Shown piece after piece: positions 56,505 to 64,000 of a stretch of 64,000 nt of DNA (its first letter is position 1; each line of letters opens with the position of its first letter). The notes under the pieces are model-generated. The model searched no databases. It saw only the letters and a list, made by a program, of their open reading frames with translations, and was not told where the DNA came from. A program made the translations under genes and the position numbers. Source of the DNA: Nocardioides sp. LHD-245 (GTDB taxonomy: Bacteria > Actinomycetota > Actinomycetes > Propionibacteriales > Nocardioidaceae). The stretch is taken from positions 62,001 through 126,000 of the forward strand of contig NZ_JAVFWN010000004.1 in NCBI RefSeq assembly GCF_030929495.1, in the 5' to 3' direction.

Positions 56505-56532
56505 CCATCGGCGTCCCGGTGGGCGACCTGAG
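56505..56532 (-). promoter_or_regulatory. Sigma-28-type promoter of cheR
   Basis: On the minus strand CTCAG (56532-56528), 15 bp, GCCGATGG (56512-56505). The cheR ATG at 56497 is 7 bp beyond the -10-like box, so the transcript would start at or next to the ATG. It is the mirror image of the cheB promoter 16 bp away. Confidence 0.7.
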
Positions 56533-56547
56533 CGCTCGGCCGGAGGG

Positions 56548-56575
56548 CTCAGGCGCACCCTTCGGGCGCCGATGG
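56548..56575 (+). promoter_or_regulatory. Sigma-28-type promoter of cheB
   Basis: CTCAG (56548-56552), 15 bp, GCCGATGG (56568-56575). An ATG at 56572 lies inside the -10-like box and therefore cannot be the start; GTG 56584, 8 bp beyond the box, fits a leaderless transcript. Confidence 0.7.
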
Positions 56576-56583
56576 AGGAGGGC

Positions 56584-57642
56584 GTGACGCAGATCAGGGT
56601 GCTCGTGGTCGACGACTCCGCGGTGGTACGACGACTGGTCACCACCGCGCTGCGGGGGGCGTCCGACATCGAGGTGGCCGGGGTCGCCCGGGACGGCCTG
56701 GAGGCCGTGCGGATGGTGGACGAGCTCCGTCCCGACGTCGTCACCCTGGACATCGAGATGCCCCACCTCGACGGCCTCGGTGCACTCACCCGGATCCGCG
56801 ACAAGCACCCCCGGCTGCCCGTGATCATGTTCTCGACGCTCACCCAGCGCGGCGCGACAGCCACGCTCGACGCGCTGTCCCGAGGCGCCTCGGACTACGT
56901 CACCAAGCCGTCCAACACCGGGCAGATCGCCGACGGGATCGCGGCGATCCGCGACCAGCTGGTGCCCCGGATCCGCGCCCTCGCGGGCATCCGGAAGCTC
57001 ACCCCGGGCACGAGCGTCCCGGTCGTGCGCCGCGAGCGGGCCCGCCCCGTGGTCGCGCCGGTGTCCGCGCTCCTCATCGGCTGCTCCACCGGGGGCCCCG
57101 ACGCCCTCGCGCGCCTGCTGCCACGGCTGCCGGCCGATCTCGGCGTTCCGGTCCTCGTGGTGCAGCACATGCCTCCGGTCTTCACGTCCCTACTGGCGCA
57201 GCGGCTCGACAAGCTCGCGGCGCTCTCCGTCCGCGAAGCCTCCGACGGAGAGCCGGTGCGGGCAGGCGAGGTGCTCATCGCCCCCGGCGACCTCCACCTC
57301 CGGCTGCGGCGGTCCGCGCTCGGCGTACGCGTGGGGCTGGACCAGGGCCCGCAGGAGAACTTCTGCCGGCCGGCCGTCGACGTGCTCTTCCGCTCCGCGG
57401 TCGACGTGTACGGCGCGGGCGCGCTCGCCGCCGTGCTCACCGGCATGGGCCAGGACGGGCTGGCCGGGGCCAGGGAGCTCGCGGCGACCGGCGCCCGGAT
57501 CGTCGTCCAGGACGAGGACAGCTCGGTCGTGTGGGGCATGCCCGGCGCGGTCGCCGGTGCCGGGCTCGCCGATGACGTGCTGCCGCTGGACCAGCTGGCC
57601 GGCCGGATCGTCGCCACGGTCCGGCGCTCCCGCGCGGCCTGA
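56584..57642 (+). CDS. cheB: Protein-glutamate methylesterase CheB
   Basis: A 352-residue enzyme: receiver domain (about 1-125; Asp in VVTLDIEMPHLDG) and methylesterase domain (about 160-350) with catalytic Ser in GCSTGGPDAL, His in VVQHMPP and Asp in GMGQDGLAGA. It demethylates or deamidates receptors opposite to CheR. The start GTG 56584 is chosen from promoter position. Confidence 0.93.
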   Translation: MTQIRVLVVDDSAVVRRLVTTALRGASDIEVAGVARDGLEAVRMVDELRPDVVTLDIEMPHLDGLGALTRIRDKHPRLPVIMFSTLTQRGATATLDALSRGASDYVTKPSNTGQIADGIAAIRDQLVPRIRALAGIRKLTPGTSVPVVRRERARPVVAPVSALLIGCSTGGPDALARLLPRLPADLGVPVLVVQHMPPVFTSLLAQRLDKLAALSVREASDGEPVRAGEVLIAPGDLHLRLRRSALGVRVGLDQGPQENFCRPAVDVLFRSAVDVYGAGALAAVLTGMGQDGLAGARELAATGARIVVQDEDSSVVWGMPGAVAGAGLADDVLPLDQLAGRIVATVRRSRAA

Positions 57643-57681
57643 TCCTGCGAGAGAACACGGCCTCGGGCTCAGCCGACCGGG

Positions 57682-58116
57682 TCAGGCGCTCTCGGCCGTG
57701 CGTGGGCTCAGCGCCGCGGTCACGCGGGTGTTGAGGTCGTAGATCAGCGCTCCGCTGGCCTCGTGGTGCCGGTCGACCTTGTCGTGGAGCTGCCGGAGGC
57801 CTGTGCGGAGGTCCGCGATGTCGGTCCTGACCTCGTCGCGGAGGGCAGCGATGTCGGTCTTGACCTCAGCGCGGAGGGCTGCCACCTCTCCCTTGAGCTC
57901 GTCGCGGACGAGTGCGAGCTCCCGTCGGATCGATGCGTCCTCGCCCTTGAGTTCCGCGCGGAGGTCGGCGATGTCGCCCTTGAGTTCCGCGCGGAGGTCG
58001 GCGATGTCGCCCTTGAGCTCGTCGCGAAGGGCGTCCAGCCGGCGGGAGATGGTGACGAGCACGGAGACACCGACGCCGATCATGGTGATGATCGACGCCC
58101 AGTCGCCCAGCGTCAT
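57682..58116 (-). CDS. Membrane-anchored coiled-coil protein with 11-residue repeats
   Basis: A 144-residue protein: one N-terminal helix (about 5-22, ASIITMIGVGVSVLVTI) and then a long coil built of near-identical 11-residue units, for example RAELKGDIADL repeated at about 34-55 with variants through 105. The period implies a right-handed coil. ATG 58116 has GAGGAGG upstream. It lies between cheB and the fliS region, with a sigma-28-like site (CTCAG, 14 bp, ACCGATCG, 58370-58344) about 230 bp upstream that has a spacer one base short. No known family is certain. Confidence 0.65.
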   Translation of the reverse strand: MTLGDWASIITMIGVGVSVLVTISRRLDALRDELKGDIADLRAELKGDIADLRAELKGEDASIRRELALVRDELKGEVAALRAEVKTDIAALRDEVRTDIADLRTGLRQLHDKVDRHHEASGALIYDLNTRVTAALSPRTAESA

Positions 58117-58380
58117 GACTCCCACCTCCTCAGTGTGCCGCCCGCCCCTCCGGGAGGCCAGTGAACGCGCACGACGTTAGCCCCGGGCGTCGGCGCCGTC
58201 GAGCGATGCCCGTGCTGCCTGTGGACAACCGCGGAGCACCGCGGGGAGATCCCCGACCAGGGAGGGCAAGAGGTTCAGAACCTGGCGGAGAGGCCGTGGG
58301 CTGCTGCGCGCCGCCTCGTCGGCGCCCCTCGACCTCCTGCGGCCGATCGGTCGTCGCGAGCCGCCCTGAGCCTGCCCGCC
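58117..58380. other. Intergenic region upstream of the coiled-coil gene
   Basis: The 264 bp hold no credible gene. The variant sigma-28-like site (58344-58370, minus strand) and a short palindrome AGGTTCAGAACCT (58270-58282) are the only structures noticed. Confidence 0.35.
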
Positions 58381-58707
58381 TCAGGCGGTGACGTCGAGAT
58401 AGACCGGCGTCGGCGGCAGGGTCGTCGCCCGTCCCACCCGGTCGGTGACCTGCTGCTGCCGACGGGTGCCGGCGAGCACGGCGGGGATCGCGGCCATCAG
58501 GCGCTGCTGGCGGGCCAGCAGCTGCCGGGCCCGGGGGATCAGCTCGTTCGGGAGCGGGCCCAGGTCCGCCGACGGCAGCCACGGGGCGATCGCCGCGCCG
58601 GTCGCGCCGGCCGGGGTGCCCTGCAGCATCCGCTCGGCGTGGTCGGCGTGCGCCTCCAGCCGGTCCAGCGCCTCGGTCCAGGAGCCCGGGCGCTCGGGAC
58701 CGCTCAT
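58381..58707 (-). CDS. Small helical protein after fliS (possible FliT-like)
   Basis: A 108-residue protein, mostly helical (WTEALDRLEAHADHAERML, then LIPRARQLLARQQRLMAAIP). ATG 58707 overlaps the fliS stop. The fliD-fliS-x order is where FliT chaperones occur, and length and helicity fit, but the sequence is not clearly FliT. Confidence 0.6.
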   Translation of the reverse strand: MSGPERPGSWTEALDRLEAHADHAERMLQGTPAGATGAAIAPWLPSADLGPLPNELIPRARQLLARQQRLMAAIPAVLAGTRRQQQVTDRVGRATTLPPTPVYLDVTA

Positions 58708-59093
58708 GACACCGCCGCCATCGCCGCTTCCCGCCACGTGTCGCACAGCTGTCGCGCGAGGGTCAGCGCCTCGTCGGTCACCTCCACCTGCCGGCGTACG
58801 TTCGCCTCGACGAGCCGACCGCGCAGGTAGGCGTAGAGGGCGGCGAGCTGGCTGCCGGCCGGCATCCGCTCGACCACCAGGCTCGCCTCGAGCTCGAGCA
58901 CGATGTCCTGGGCATGCAGCAGGTCCCGGTGGGCGTCGGGCCACCCGCCGCGCTCCTGCGCGCCGCGGGCCCGCTCGATGTCCAGGACGAGCCGCTCGAG
59001 GAGCATCACCAGCAGCCGCGCGGGGGAGGCGGTGGTGATGGCGTTGGAGCGGTACGCCGCGTGGGCGTCCATGGCGTTCATCGGCTTCCTCAC
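58704..59093 (-). CDS. fliS: Flagellin chaperone FliS
   Basis: A 129-residue four-helix chaperone: AYRSNAITTASPARLLVMLL (20 residues), then LHAQDIVLELEASL and LYAYLRGRLVEANVRR. It binds the flagellin C-terminus. GTG 59093 overlaps the fliD stop; ATG 59081 is possible. Confidence 0.9.
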   Translation of the reverse strand: MRKPMNAMDAHAAYRSNAITTASPARLLVMLLERLVLDIERARGAQERGGWPDAHRDLLHAQDIVLELEASLVVERMPAGSQLAALYAYLRGRLVEANVRRQVEVTDEALTLARQLCDTWREAAMAAVS

Positions 59094-60436
59094 TCCTTCG
59101 ACGCGGTCAGGGCGGAGAGCTGGCTGCTGAGCCAGCTGGACTGGGACTGGAGCTGGGAGAGCGCGGTCTCCAGGGCGGTGTACTGGCGCTCCAGGGTGGT
59201 GCGGCGCAGCGCCAGCCGGTCGTCCCAGGCGGCGATGCTGTCGTTGAGGCGCCCGATGGCGGCGGTCTTGCCGTTGACGGCGTTGGTGACCATGCCGTCG
59301 TACTTGTCGCTGGCGAGCTTGGCGACCTTCTCGATCCGTGACGCGAAGCCGGAGGCCCCGGTGATGGCGGCGGTCGTCGCGTCGGGGTCGGCCGCGTAGG
59401 CCTCGGCGAAGGCCGCCTCGTCGAACGTGAAGCGACCGTACCGGTCCACCTCGATGCCGTACGCCGCCAGGCTGGTGCCGTCGGTGGGGTAGACCGTCTC
59501 GGCCAGGCCGGCCGTCACTCCCCGCAGGGTGCTGTCGCCCGACAGGACGCCCGCCTTAGTGGCGTCGGCGTTGTGGGCGGTGGCGGTCCCGATCGCGTCG
59601 AGGATGCCGTTGAGGTCGTTGACCAGCGCCTTGACGGCGGCCGAGCGGCTGGTGGCGTCGCGGCTGACGGTGATGTCGGCGCTGCCGGCGGCTGCGGTCC
59701 CGAGGGTGATCGTCACACCGGGCGTGATGTCGGCGAAGGTGTTCGTGCCGGAGGTCGCCTCGATGCCCCCGATCGCGACGGCGGCGTCCCGCCCGGCCCG
59801 CACGCTCGCGCCGCCCAGGAGCGGGGAGCCGTCGGCGGTGGTGAGCTCGAACGCCGAGTCGGCGCCGGTGGTGGTCGACTCGACCAGCAGGCGGTAGGTG
59901 TCGCCACCGCCGCCGGACGAGGTGACCTTCACGAGCGTCGCCCGGACTCCCTCGTCCGCGGCGTTGATGGCCGCCGCGACCTGCTCGAGGGTGCCGCCCG
60001 CCGTGGCGATCGTGACGTCGGGCTCGCCGGCCCGCTTGAGGACGACGTCCGTGCCGGCGCCGGTGACGGCGTCGGTCTTGGCGTGGGCGTCGGCGAAGGC
60101 GAGCTGGTGGGCGAGGGCGGTCCGGCCGACCGTGACGGAGAAGGCGCCGGGCATCGCGCCGTTCGTCGCCGTCACCGTGACCGCGGAGTTCGAGGAGGTC
60201 GCCTTCAGGGCGGACCAGGGGCCGGTCGTCTGTGACGTGCCGGCCAGGGACCCGGACGTGGCGGCGAGCGTGGCCAGCCGGGCGTTGAGCTGCTGGAGCG
60301 CGGAGAGCCGGGTCTGCTCGGTCGAGAGCTGACCCTTGAGCTTGAGCTGCGGAGCCGACTCCAGGGTGATGAGCTGGCTGATGATCTCGGCGGTGTTGAG
60401 ACCGCTGGCCAGGCCGCCGATGCTCGCTGTCGCCAT
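59090..60436 (-). CDS. fliD: Flagellar hook-associated protein 2 (filament cap) FliD
   Basis: A 448-residue cap protein. The N-terminal FliD domain (SIGGLASGLNTAEIISQLIT, 20 residues) and the C-terminal coil (IAAWDDRLALRRTTLERQYT, 20 residues) are conserved. The middle is variable. It lies downstream of a fliC terminator-like hairpin and I see no separate sigma-28-type promoter, so it is either read through or has a promoter I cannot see. Confidence 0.92.
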   Translation of the reverse strand: MATASIGGLASGLNTAEIISQLITLESAPQLKLKGQLSTEQTRLSALQQLNARLATLAATSGSLAGTSQTTGPWSALKATSSNSAVTVTATNGAMPGAFSVTVGRTALAHQLAFADAHAKTDAVTGAGTDVVLKRAGEPDVTIATAGGTLEQVAAAINAADEGVRATLVKVTSSGGGGDTYRLLVESTTTGADSAFELTTADGSPLLGGASVRAGRDAAVAIGGIEATSGTNTFADITPGVTITLGTAAAGSADITVSRDATSRSAAVKALVNDLNGILDAIGTATAHNADATKAGVLSGDSTLRGVTAGLAETVYPTDGTSLAAYGIEVDRYGRFTFDEAAFAEAYAADPDATTAAITGASGFASRIEKVAKLASDKYDGMVTNAVNGKTAAIGRLNDSIAAWDDRLALRRTTLERQYTALETALSQLQSQSSWLSSQLSALTASKE

Positions 60437-60464
60437 GGAGTCCTCCGGTGGGGTTCAGGAACGG

Positions 60465-60500
60465 CAGGTGCCGGTGGGGCCGAGGTCCCACCGGCACCTG
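60465..60500 (-). terminator. Terminator-like hairpin after fliC
   Basis: CAGGTGCCGGTGGG (60465-60478) and its exact complement (60487-60500) form a 14-bp stem with an 8-base loop, 38 bp after the flagellin stop. There is no U-run. It could stop or stabilise the fliC transcript ahead of fliD. Confidence 0.7.
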
Positions 60501-60537
60501 GTCGTCACAGCGTCGTCGCAGGGGGAGTGCCGAAGGA

Positions 60538-61668
60538 TCAGCCGCGGAGCAGCTGCAGCACGCCGTTGGGGGCGGAGTTCGCCTGGGCGAGCATCGCGGT
60601 GCCGGCCTGCGAGAGGATCTGTGCCCGGGTGAAGCTCATCATCTCCGACGCCATGTCGGTGTCGCGGATCCGCGACTCCGACGCCGACAGGTTCTCGATC
60701 GCCACGTTGACGTTCGCGATGGTGTGCTCGAACCGGTTCTGGTAGGCACCCAGGTTGGCGCGGGCCGTCGAGACCGCGTTGATCTGGGTGTCGATGGTGT
60801 TGATCGCGGCCTGGGCCGACGCGTGGCTGGCGAAGCTCAGGCCACCGGCGGTGGCGGCGCCGTTGTCGACCCCGGTGCCGGGGTCGGTGGCGACGTCGAC
60901 GGTCAGGCCGTTCTTGGACGACACGACCAGCTTGTTGTTGTTGTCGACCGAGGCGCTGAAGCTCGCGGAGAACGCGGTGTCCTCGTTGAGGGCGTCCGCG
61001 ACCTGCTGCGTGGTGGTGTAGGTGCCGGCCGCGCCGAGGGTGACGGTCGCGGTGTCGGTGGTCGTGCCGTCGGTGGCCGAGAAGGCCATCGCGCCGGTGA
61101 CGGCGGTCGGGGTCAGCACCTCGAACGTCGCGCCCGCGCTGCCGAGGTTGTTGGCGATGGAGACGACGTTGACGCTCGACAGGTTGACGGCGATGTTGCT
61201 GTTGGCGTCGCCGTCCGCCCCCACCTGGAAGTTCAGCGTGCCCGCGCTGCCGTCGAGCAGCTTGGTGCCGTTGAAGTTGGTCGAGTTGCCGATCCGGGTC
61301 AGCTCGCTGGTGAGCTGGTCCGCCTCCGCCTTGATGTTGGCCCGCGCGTCGGCGTTGTTGCTGTCGCTCGACGCCTGCACCGCGAGGTCGCGCATGCGCT
61401 GCAGGATGGAGTGCACCTCGGTGAGTGCGCCTTCCGTCGTCTGGACCACGGAGATGCCGTCCTGCGCGTTGCGGACGGCGACCTTGAGACCACCGACCTG
61501 CGAGCGCAGGCCCTCGGAGATGGCCAGACCGGCGGCGTCGTCGGCGGCCCGGTTGATCCGGAAGCCGGACGACAGCTTCTCCATCGACTTCGAGAGCTGC
61601 CCCTGCGTCACCGACAGGTTGCGGTAGGCGTTGGTGGCCTCGATGTTCTGGTTGATGCGAAGACCCAT
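60538..61668 (-). CDS. fliC: Flagellin FliC
   Basis: A 376-residue flagellin. The N-terminal D0/D1 (GLRINQNIEATNAYRNLSVT, LSSGFRINRAADDAAGLAIS, both 20) and C-terminal D1/D0 (NRFEHTIANVNVAIENLSAS, ILSQAGTAMLAQANSAPNGV) ends are typical; the middle is Thr/Ala/Val-rich. ATG 61668 has GGAGGG upstream. A strong sigma-28-type promoter precedes it. Confidence 0.96.
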   Translation of the reverse strand: MGLRINQNIEATNAYRNLSVTQGQLSKSMEKLSSGFRINRAADDAAGLAISEGLRSQVGGLKVAVRNAQDGISVVQTTEGALTEVHSILQRMRDLAVQASSDSNNADARANIKAEADQLTSELTRIGNSTNFNGTKLLDGSAGTLNFQVGADGDANSNIAVNLSSVNVVSIANNLGSAGATFEVLTPTAVTGAMAFSATDGTTTDTATVTLGAAGTYTTTQQVADALNEDTAFSASFSASVDNNNKLVVSSKNGLTVDVATDPGTGVDNGAATAGGLSFASHASAQAAINTIDTQINAVSTARANLGAYQNRFEHTIANVNVAIENLSASESRIRDTDMASEMMSFTRAQILSQAGTAMLAQANSAPNGVLQLLRG

Positions 61669-61737
61669 GGTGTTTCCCTCCTGGAATCAGGTCACTTGCG
61701 TTGGCCGGGGACCGTCCGTGGTCGCCCGTCGGGGTGG

Positions 61738-61765
61738 TGATCGGTACGCCGAGCGCCGGGTTGAG
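61738..61765 (-). promoter_or_regulatory. Sigma-28-type promoter of fliC
   Basis: On the minus strand CTCAA (61765-61761), 15 bp, ACCGATCA (61745-61738), about 70 bp before the flagellin start. This is close to the TAAA-N15-GCCGATAA consensus of sigma-28 in other bacteria. Confidence 0.7.
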
Positions 61766-61793
61766 CGGTTTTGCGGCTCTGGTCGGGCGCGGG

Positions 61794-62636
61794 TCAGCCG
61801 ACGGCGTCGAGGGTGCGCACGCCGCGCCGCGTCCCGGCGGCATGCCGGGCGGCGACGGCCGCGAAGTAGGACTCGCGGCGGCGCTGGGCGACGCCACCGG
61901 ACTTGCCGGCCTGCCGGACGAGGGAAGGCTCCAGCTCGTGGTTGAGCGCGTCGCGGAGCAGGGAGAGTGCCTCCGCCCGCATCTGGGAGATCCGGGAGTC
62001 GGTCACCCCCAGGTCGGCCGCGATGTCGGCCATCGGCCGCTCGGCGAAGAAGTAGTCCTCCACCACGACCCGCAGCCGGTCGGGGAGCTCAGCGATCGCC
62101 TCGCGGAGGTAGGTGAGCCGCTCGCCGTGCTCGACCAGGTCCTCGGGGGAGGGCGCTCGGGTCGGCACGAGCTCCTCGATGGGAGTGGTGCTCGAGCCCT
62201 GCAACGACAGGACCTGCGCCCGGGACACGTCGTCGTCGTTGGCGGCGACCTCCTCCTCGGTCAGGCCGGTGGCGCGGGCGACCTCGGCGAGGGTGGGGGT
62301 GCGGCCGAGGACGACGCACAGCTGGTTGCGGGTCTCGGCGAGATCGCGGGCCCGGCGGCGCACGGAGCGGGAGGCCCAGTCGACCGAGCGGAGCTCGTCC
62401 AGCAGAGCGCCGCGGATCCGCGTGGCGGCGTACCTGTCGAACGGGACGCCGCGGCTCTCGTCGAAGGCGCGGGCCGCCAGGACCAGGGCGATGAGTCCCG
62501 CGGAGGTGAGGTCGTCGCGGTTGACATGGGAGGGCACCCGGCCCATCGTCTCTCGCACGATGTGCCCCACCAGCGGCATGTGGCTGGTGATCAGCTCGTC
62601 CGTACCCGCGGCGGCGGCTGGCTGGTTCGCGTTCAC
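61794..62636 (-). CDS. fliA: RNA polymerase sigma-28 factor (FliA/WhiG family)
   Basis: A 280-residue sigma factor. Region 2 is at about 14-90 (MPLVGHIVRETMGRVPSHVN, DDLTSAGLIALVLAARAFDE), region 3 at about 95-145 and region 4 at about 175-231 (HTH PMADIAADLGVTDSRISQMR). A further 47 residues (about 233-280, basic, with RRRESYFAAVAARH) extend past region 4, which is unusual. It should direct the promoters with CTCAG-N15-GCCGATGG-type boxes listed here. No such site was found before its own gene. Confidence 0.88.
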   Translation of the reverse strand: MNANQPAAAAGTDELITSHMPLVGHIVRETMGRVPSHVNRDDLTSAGLIALVLAARAFDESRGVPFDRYAATRIRGALLDELRSVDWASRSVRRRARDLAETRNQLCVVLGRTPTLAEVARATGLTEEEVAANDDDVSRAQVLSLQGSSTTPIEELVPTRAPSPEDLVEHGERLTYLREAIAELPDRLRVVVEDYFFAERPMADIAADLGVTDSRISQMRAEALSLLRDALNHELEPSLVRQAGKSGGVAQRRRESYFAAVAARHAAGTRRGVRTLDAVG

Positions 62637-62789
62637 GGCACGACATTCCGCCGAGTTGCCAAGATCGCGCAGCGCAATGTGACTCTACGGGCCGCTCGGT
62701 CTGGCAAATGGGGACCGAGGTCCCGGGTGCCTCTGGTCACCATGGCAGCCACGGACTGACCGTTCGACGGCTTGCCTCGCGGGAAACCT

Positions 62790-62817
62790 CTCAGATCCGG
62801 CCCGCGCCGGGCGATGA
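62790..62817 (+). promoter_or_regulatory. Sigma-28-type promoter of flgN-flgK
   Basis: CTCAG (62790-62794), 15 bp, GGCGATGA (62810-62817), about 62 bp before the flgN start at 62880. The -10-like box is a weaker match but the spacing is exact. Confidence 0.5.
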
Positions 62818-62879
62818 GAGGGCACGGATGTCCCCGCGGATCGGGGCGGGCCAGAGAGGTCGGAGAGGTCGGAATCGTC

Positions 62880-63383
62880 GTGGTCGACACAGACACACCA
62901 GGCATGGACAACCTGTCGCAGGTCCTCTGGCGGGAGCGGGAGATGCTCGAGGCCCTCGCCTATCGGCTCGAGGTCGAGCGGCTGGTGCTCGCCAGCGGCC
63001 GCACCCGGTGGCTGGTCAACGCCACGCGGGACATCGAGGACCTGATCGACGACCTGCGGGCCACCGAGGTGTTGCGCGCCGCAGCGGCCGACGAGGCCGC
63101 CGTCACGCTCGGACTGACGCCCAACCCGTCGCTCGCCGCGCTGGCCGAGGCCGCCTCCGACCCGTGGGCCGGCATCCTGCGTGACCACCGCGACGCGCTG
63201 ATCGACCTCGCCCGCGACATCGCGGAGACCTCGGAGGACGCCAAGGGCCTGCTCACCGCCGGCTACCGCTCGGCCCGCGAGACCCTGCTCGCGATCGGAG
63301 GCACCACGACCGCGAGCTACACGCACGCCGGGACCGTCGTCGCCGACGCGCCCCGTCACCACCTCGTGGACCGGAGCCTGTGA
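62880..63383 (+). CDS. flgN: Flagellar chaperone FlgN-like protein
   Basis: A 167-residue helical protein with the FlgN layout (LSQVLWREREMLEALAYRLE, 20 residues; LVLASGRTRWL). FlgN chaperones FlgK and FlgL; its gene directly precedes flgK in a TGATG junction. GTG 62880 follows AGAGGTCGG; ATG 62904 is an alternative. Confidence 0.75.
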   Translation: MVDTDTPGMDNLSQVLWREREMLEALAYRLEVERLVLASGRTRWLVNATRDIEDLIDDLRATEVLRAAAADEAAVTLGLTPNPSLAALAEAASDPWAGILRDHRDALIDLARDIAETSEDAKGLLTAGYRSARETLLAIGGTTTASYTHAGTVVADAPRHHLVDRSL

Positions 63384-64000
63384 TGGCGGGCTCGTTCGGC
63401 TCGATCAGCACCGCCCTCTCCGCGCTGCGCTACAACCAGGTCGCGCTCGACGTGGCGGGCAACAACATCGCCAACGCCACCACCGACGGCTACGTACGCC
63501 GTCGCGTCGTCGGCGCGTCCGTGAGCAGCGCGCAGCCGGCGATGTGGTCGCGGTACGACGGCCACGGCGAGGGCGTCTCTGTCGGCGAGGTCCGCCGGAT
63601 GACCGACCCGCTCCTCGACTCGCGGGTGCGCCGCGAGCACGGACTGCTGTCCTACCTGTCGACGACCCGGACGATCCTCGCCCGGGTCGAGGAGGGCGTC
63701 GGCGAGCCTGGCCCGAACGGCGTCCACGCCGCGATGCTCGACTTCCGCGACGTCTGGCAGGACCTCTCCCTCGACCCCGGCGGCCTCGCCGCCCGCCAGC
63801 AGGTGATCGGCAGCGCGGAGACCCTGGCCCAGGCGCTGCGGACCCAGGCCGGCAACGTCGCCCGGGAGGAGGCGGACCAGCGGGTCAACGCCGTCAACCT
63901 GGTCAGCGAGATCAACTCCGCCGCGAAGGGGCTGGCGGCCCTCAACCACGACATCCTCGTGACCGAGCAGAACGGCACCGACGCCGGCACCCTGCGCGAC
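63383..64000 (+). CDS. flgK: Flagellar hook-associated protein 1 FlgK (partial, runs off the window)
   Basis: The first 206 residues of FlgK. The conserved start is SISTALSALRYNQVALDVAG (20 residues) and NNIANATTDGYVRRRV, and VHAAMLDFRDVWQDLSLDPG (20) follows. It joins hook to filament. The 3' part is beyond the window. Confidence 0.92.
   Translation, partial: MAGSFGSISTALSALRYNQVALDVAGNNIANATTDGYVRRRVVGASVSSAQPAMWSRYDGHGEGVSVGEVRRMTDPLLDSRVRREHGLLSYLSTTRTILARVEEGVGEPGPNGVHAAMLDFRDVWQDLSLDPGGLAARQQVIGSAETLAQALRTQAGNVAREEADQRVNAVNLVSEINSAAKGLAALNHDILVTEQNGTDAGTLRD

Overview
The window is high-GC DNA (by eye about 70 %), with many GTG starts, tightly overlapping genes (ATGA/GTGA junctions), and the parts of a flagellum for a Gram-positive envelope: no FlgH/FlgI L- or P-ring genes, and an NlpC/P60 wall hydrolase inside the operon. 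Together with the catabolic gene types this points to a motile actinobacterium of the Nocardioides kind. That assignment is an inference from gene content, not a database match.

Region 1 (about 1-15,800) is a catabolic locus for an unidentified acid that is activated as a CoA thioester. It encodes a branched-chain-amino-acid-type ABC importer (binding lipoprotein, fused LivH-LivM permease, two ATPases), an acyl-CoA ligase, a family III CoA-transferase, a pair of acyl-CoA dehydrogenases, two enoyl-CoA hydratases, a short-chain dehydrogenase, an HpaB-fold flavoprotein, an NMO-family flavoprotein and a TetR regulator. TGAC-type inverted repeats lie at three promoters (start of the first gene, the HpaB-like gene, and the NMO/TetR divergent region), suggesting a single-regulator regulon.

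Region 2 (about 16,000-32,400) is mixed: a Tat-exported PhoD phosphatase, an MFS transporter with two C-terminal carboxypeptidase-regulatory-like domains, a DUF2200 protein, secreted proteins, an alpha/beta hydrolase, a DUF1254/DUF1214 protein, and an AraC regulator divergent from an NTF2-like gene. Two pairs of TCTTGAC boxes, each 21 bp apart, lie at both ends of the AraC gene. A degenerate erythromycin-esterase-like gene sits between partial duplicates of the neighbouring DNA. Then come a YiiD-type thioesterase, a 1104-residue secreted protein with FlgD-like Ig, PKD and Fn3 repeats, and a DevS/DosS-like GAF histidine kinase.

Region 3 (about 32,350-64,000) is a flagellar and chemotaxis island. 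A roughly 20-kb run on the minus strand reads flgB-flgC-fliE-fliF-fliG-fliH-fliI-fliJ-wall hydrolase-fliK-flgD-flgE-flbD-motA-motB-fliL-fliM-fliN-fliO-fliP-fliQ-fliR-flhB-flhA-small membrane protein. Then follow a secreted protein, a cheR-cheY-cheX-cheY-CheC-like operon, divergent cheB, a coiled-coil membrane protein, a small protein-fliS-fliD, fliC, the sigma-28 gene and flgN-flgK (flgK runs off the end). No cheA, cheW or receptor gene is present in the window.

The strongest regulatory signal is a promoter-like motif, TCA then about 15-16 bp then (G/A)CCGAT(G/C)(G/A), best written CTCAG-N15-GCCGATGG or CTCAR-N15-ACCGATCA. It occurs upstream of flgB, flbD, flhA, fliC, flgN, cheR, cheB and the GAF kinase. 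It matches what is expected of a sigma-28 regulon and ties the kinase to motility.
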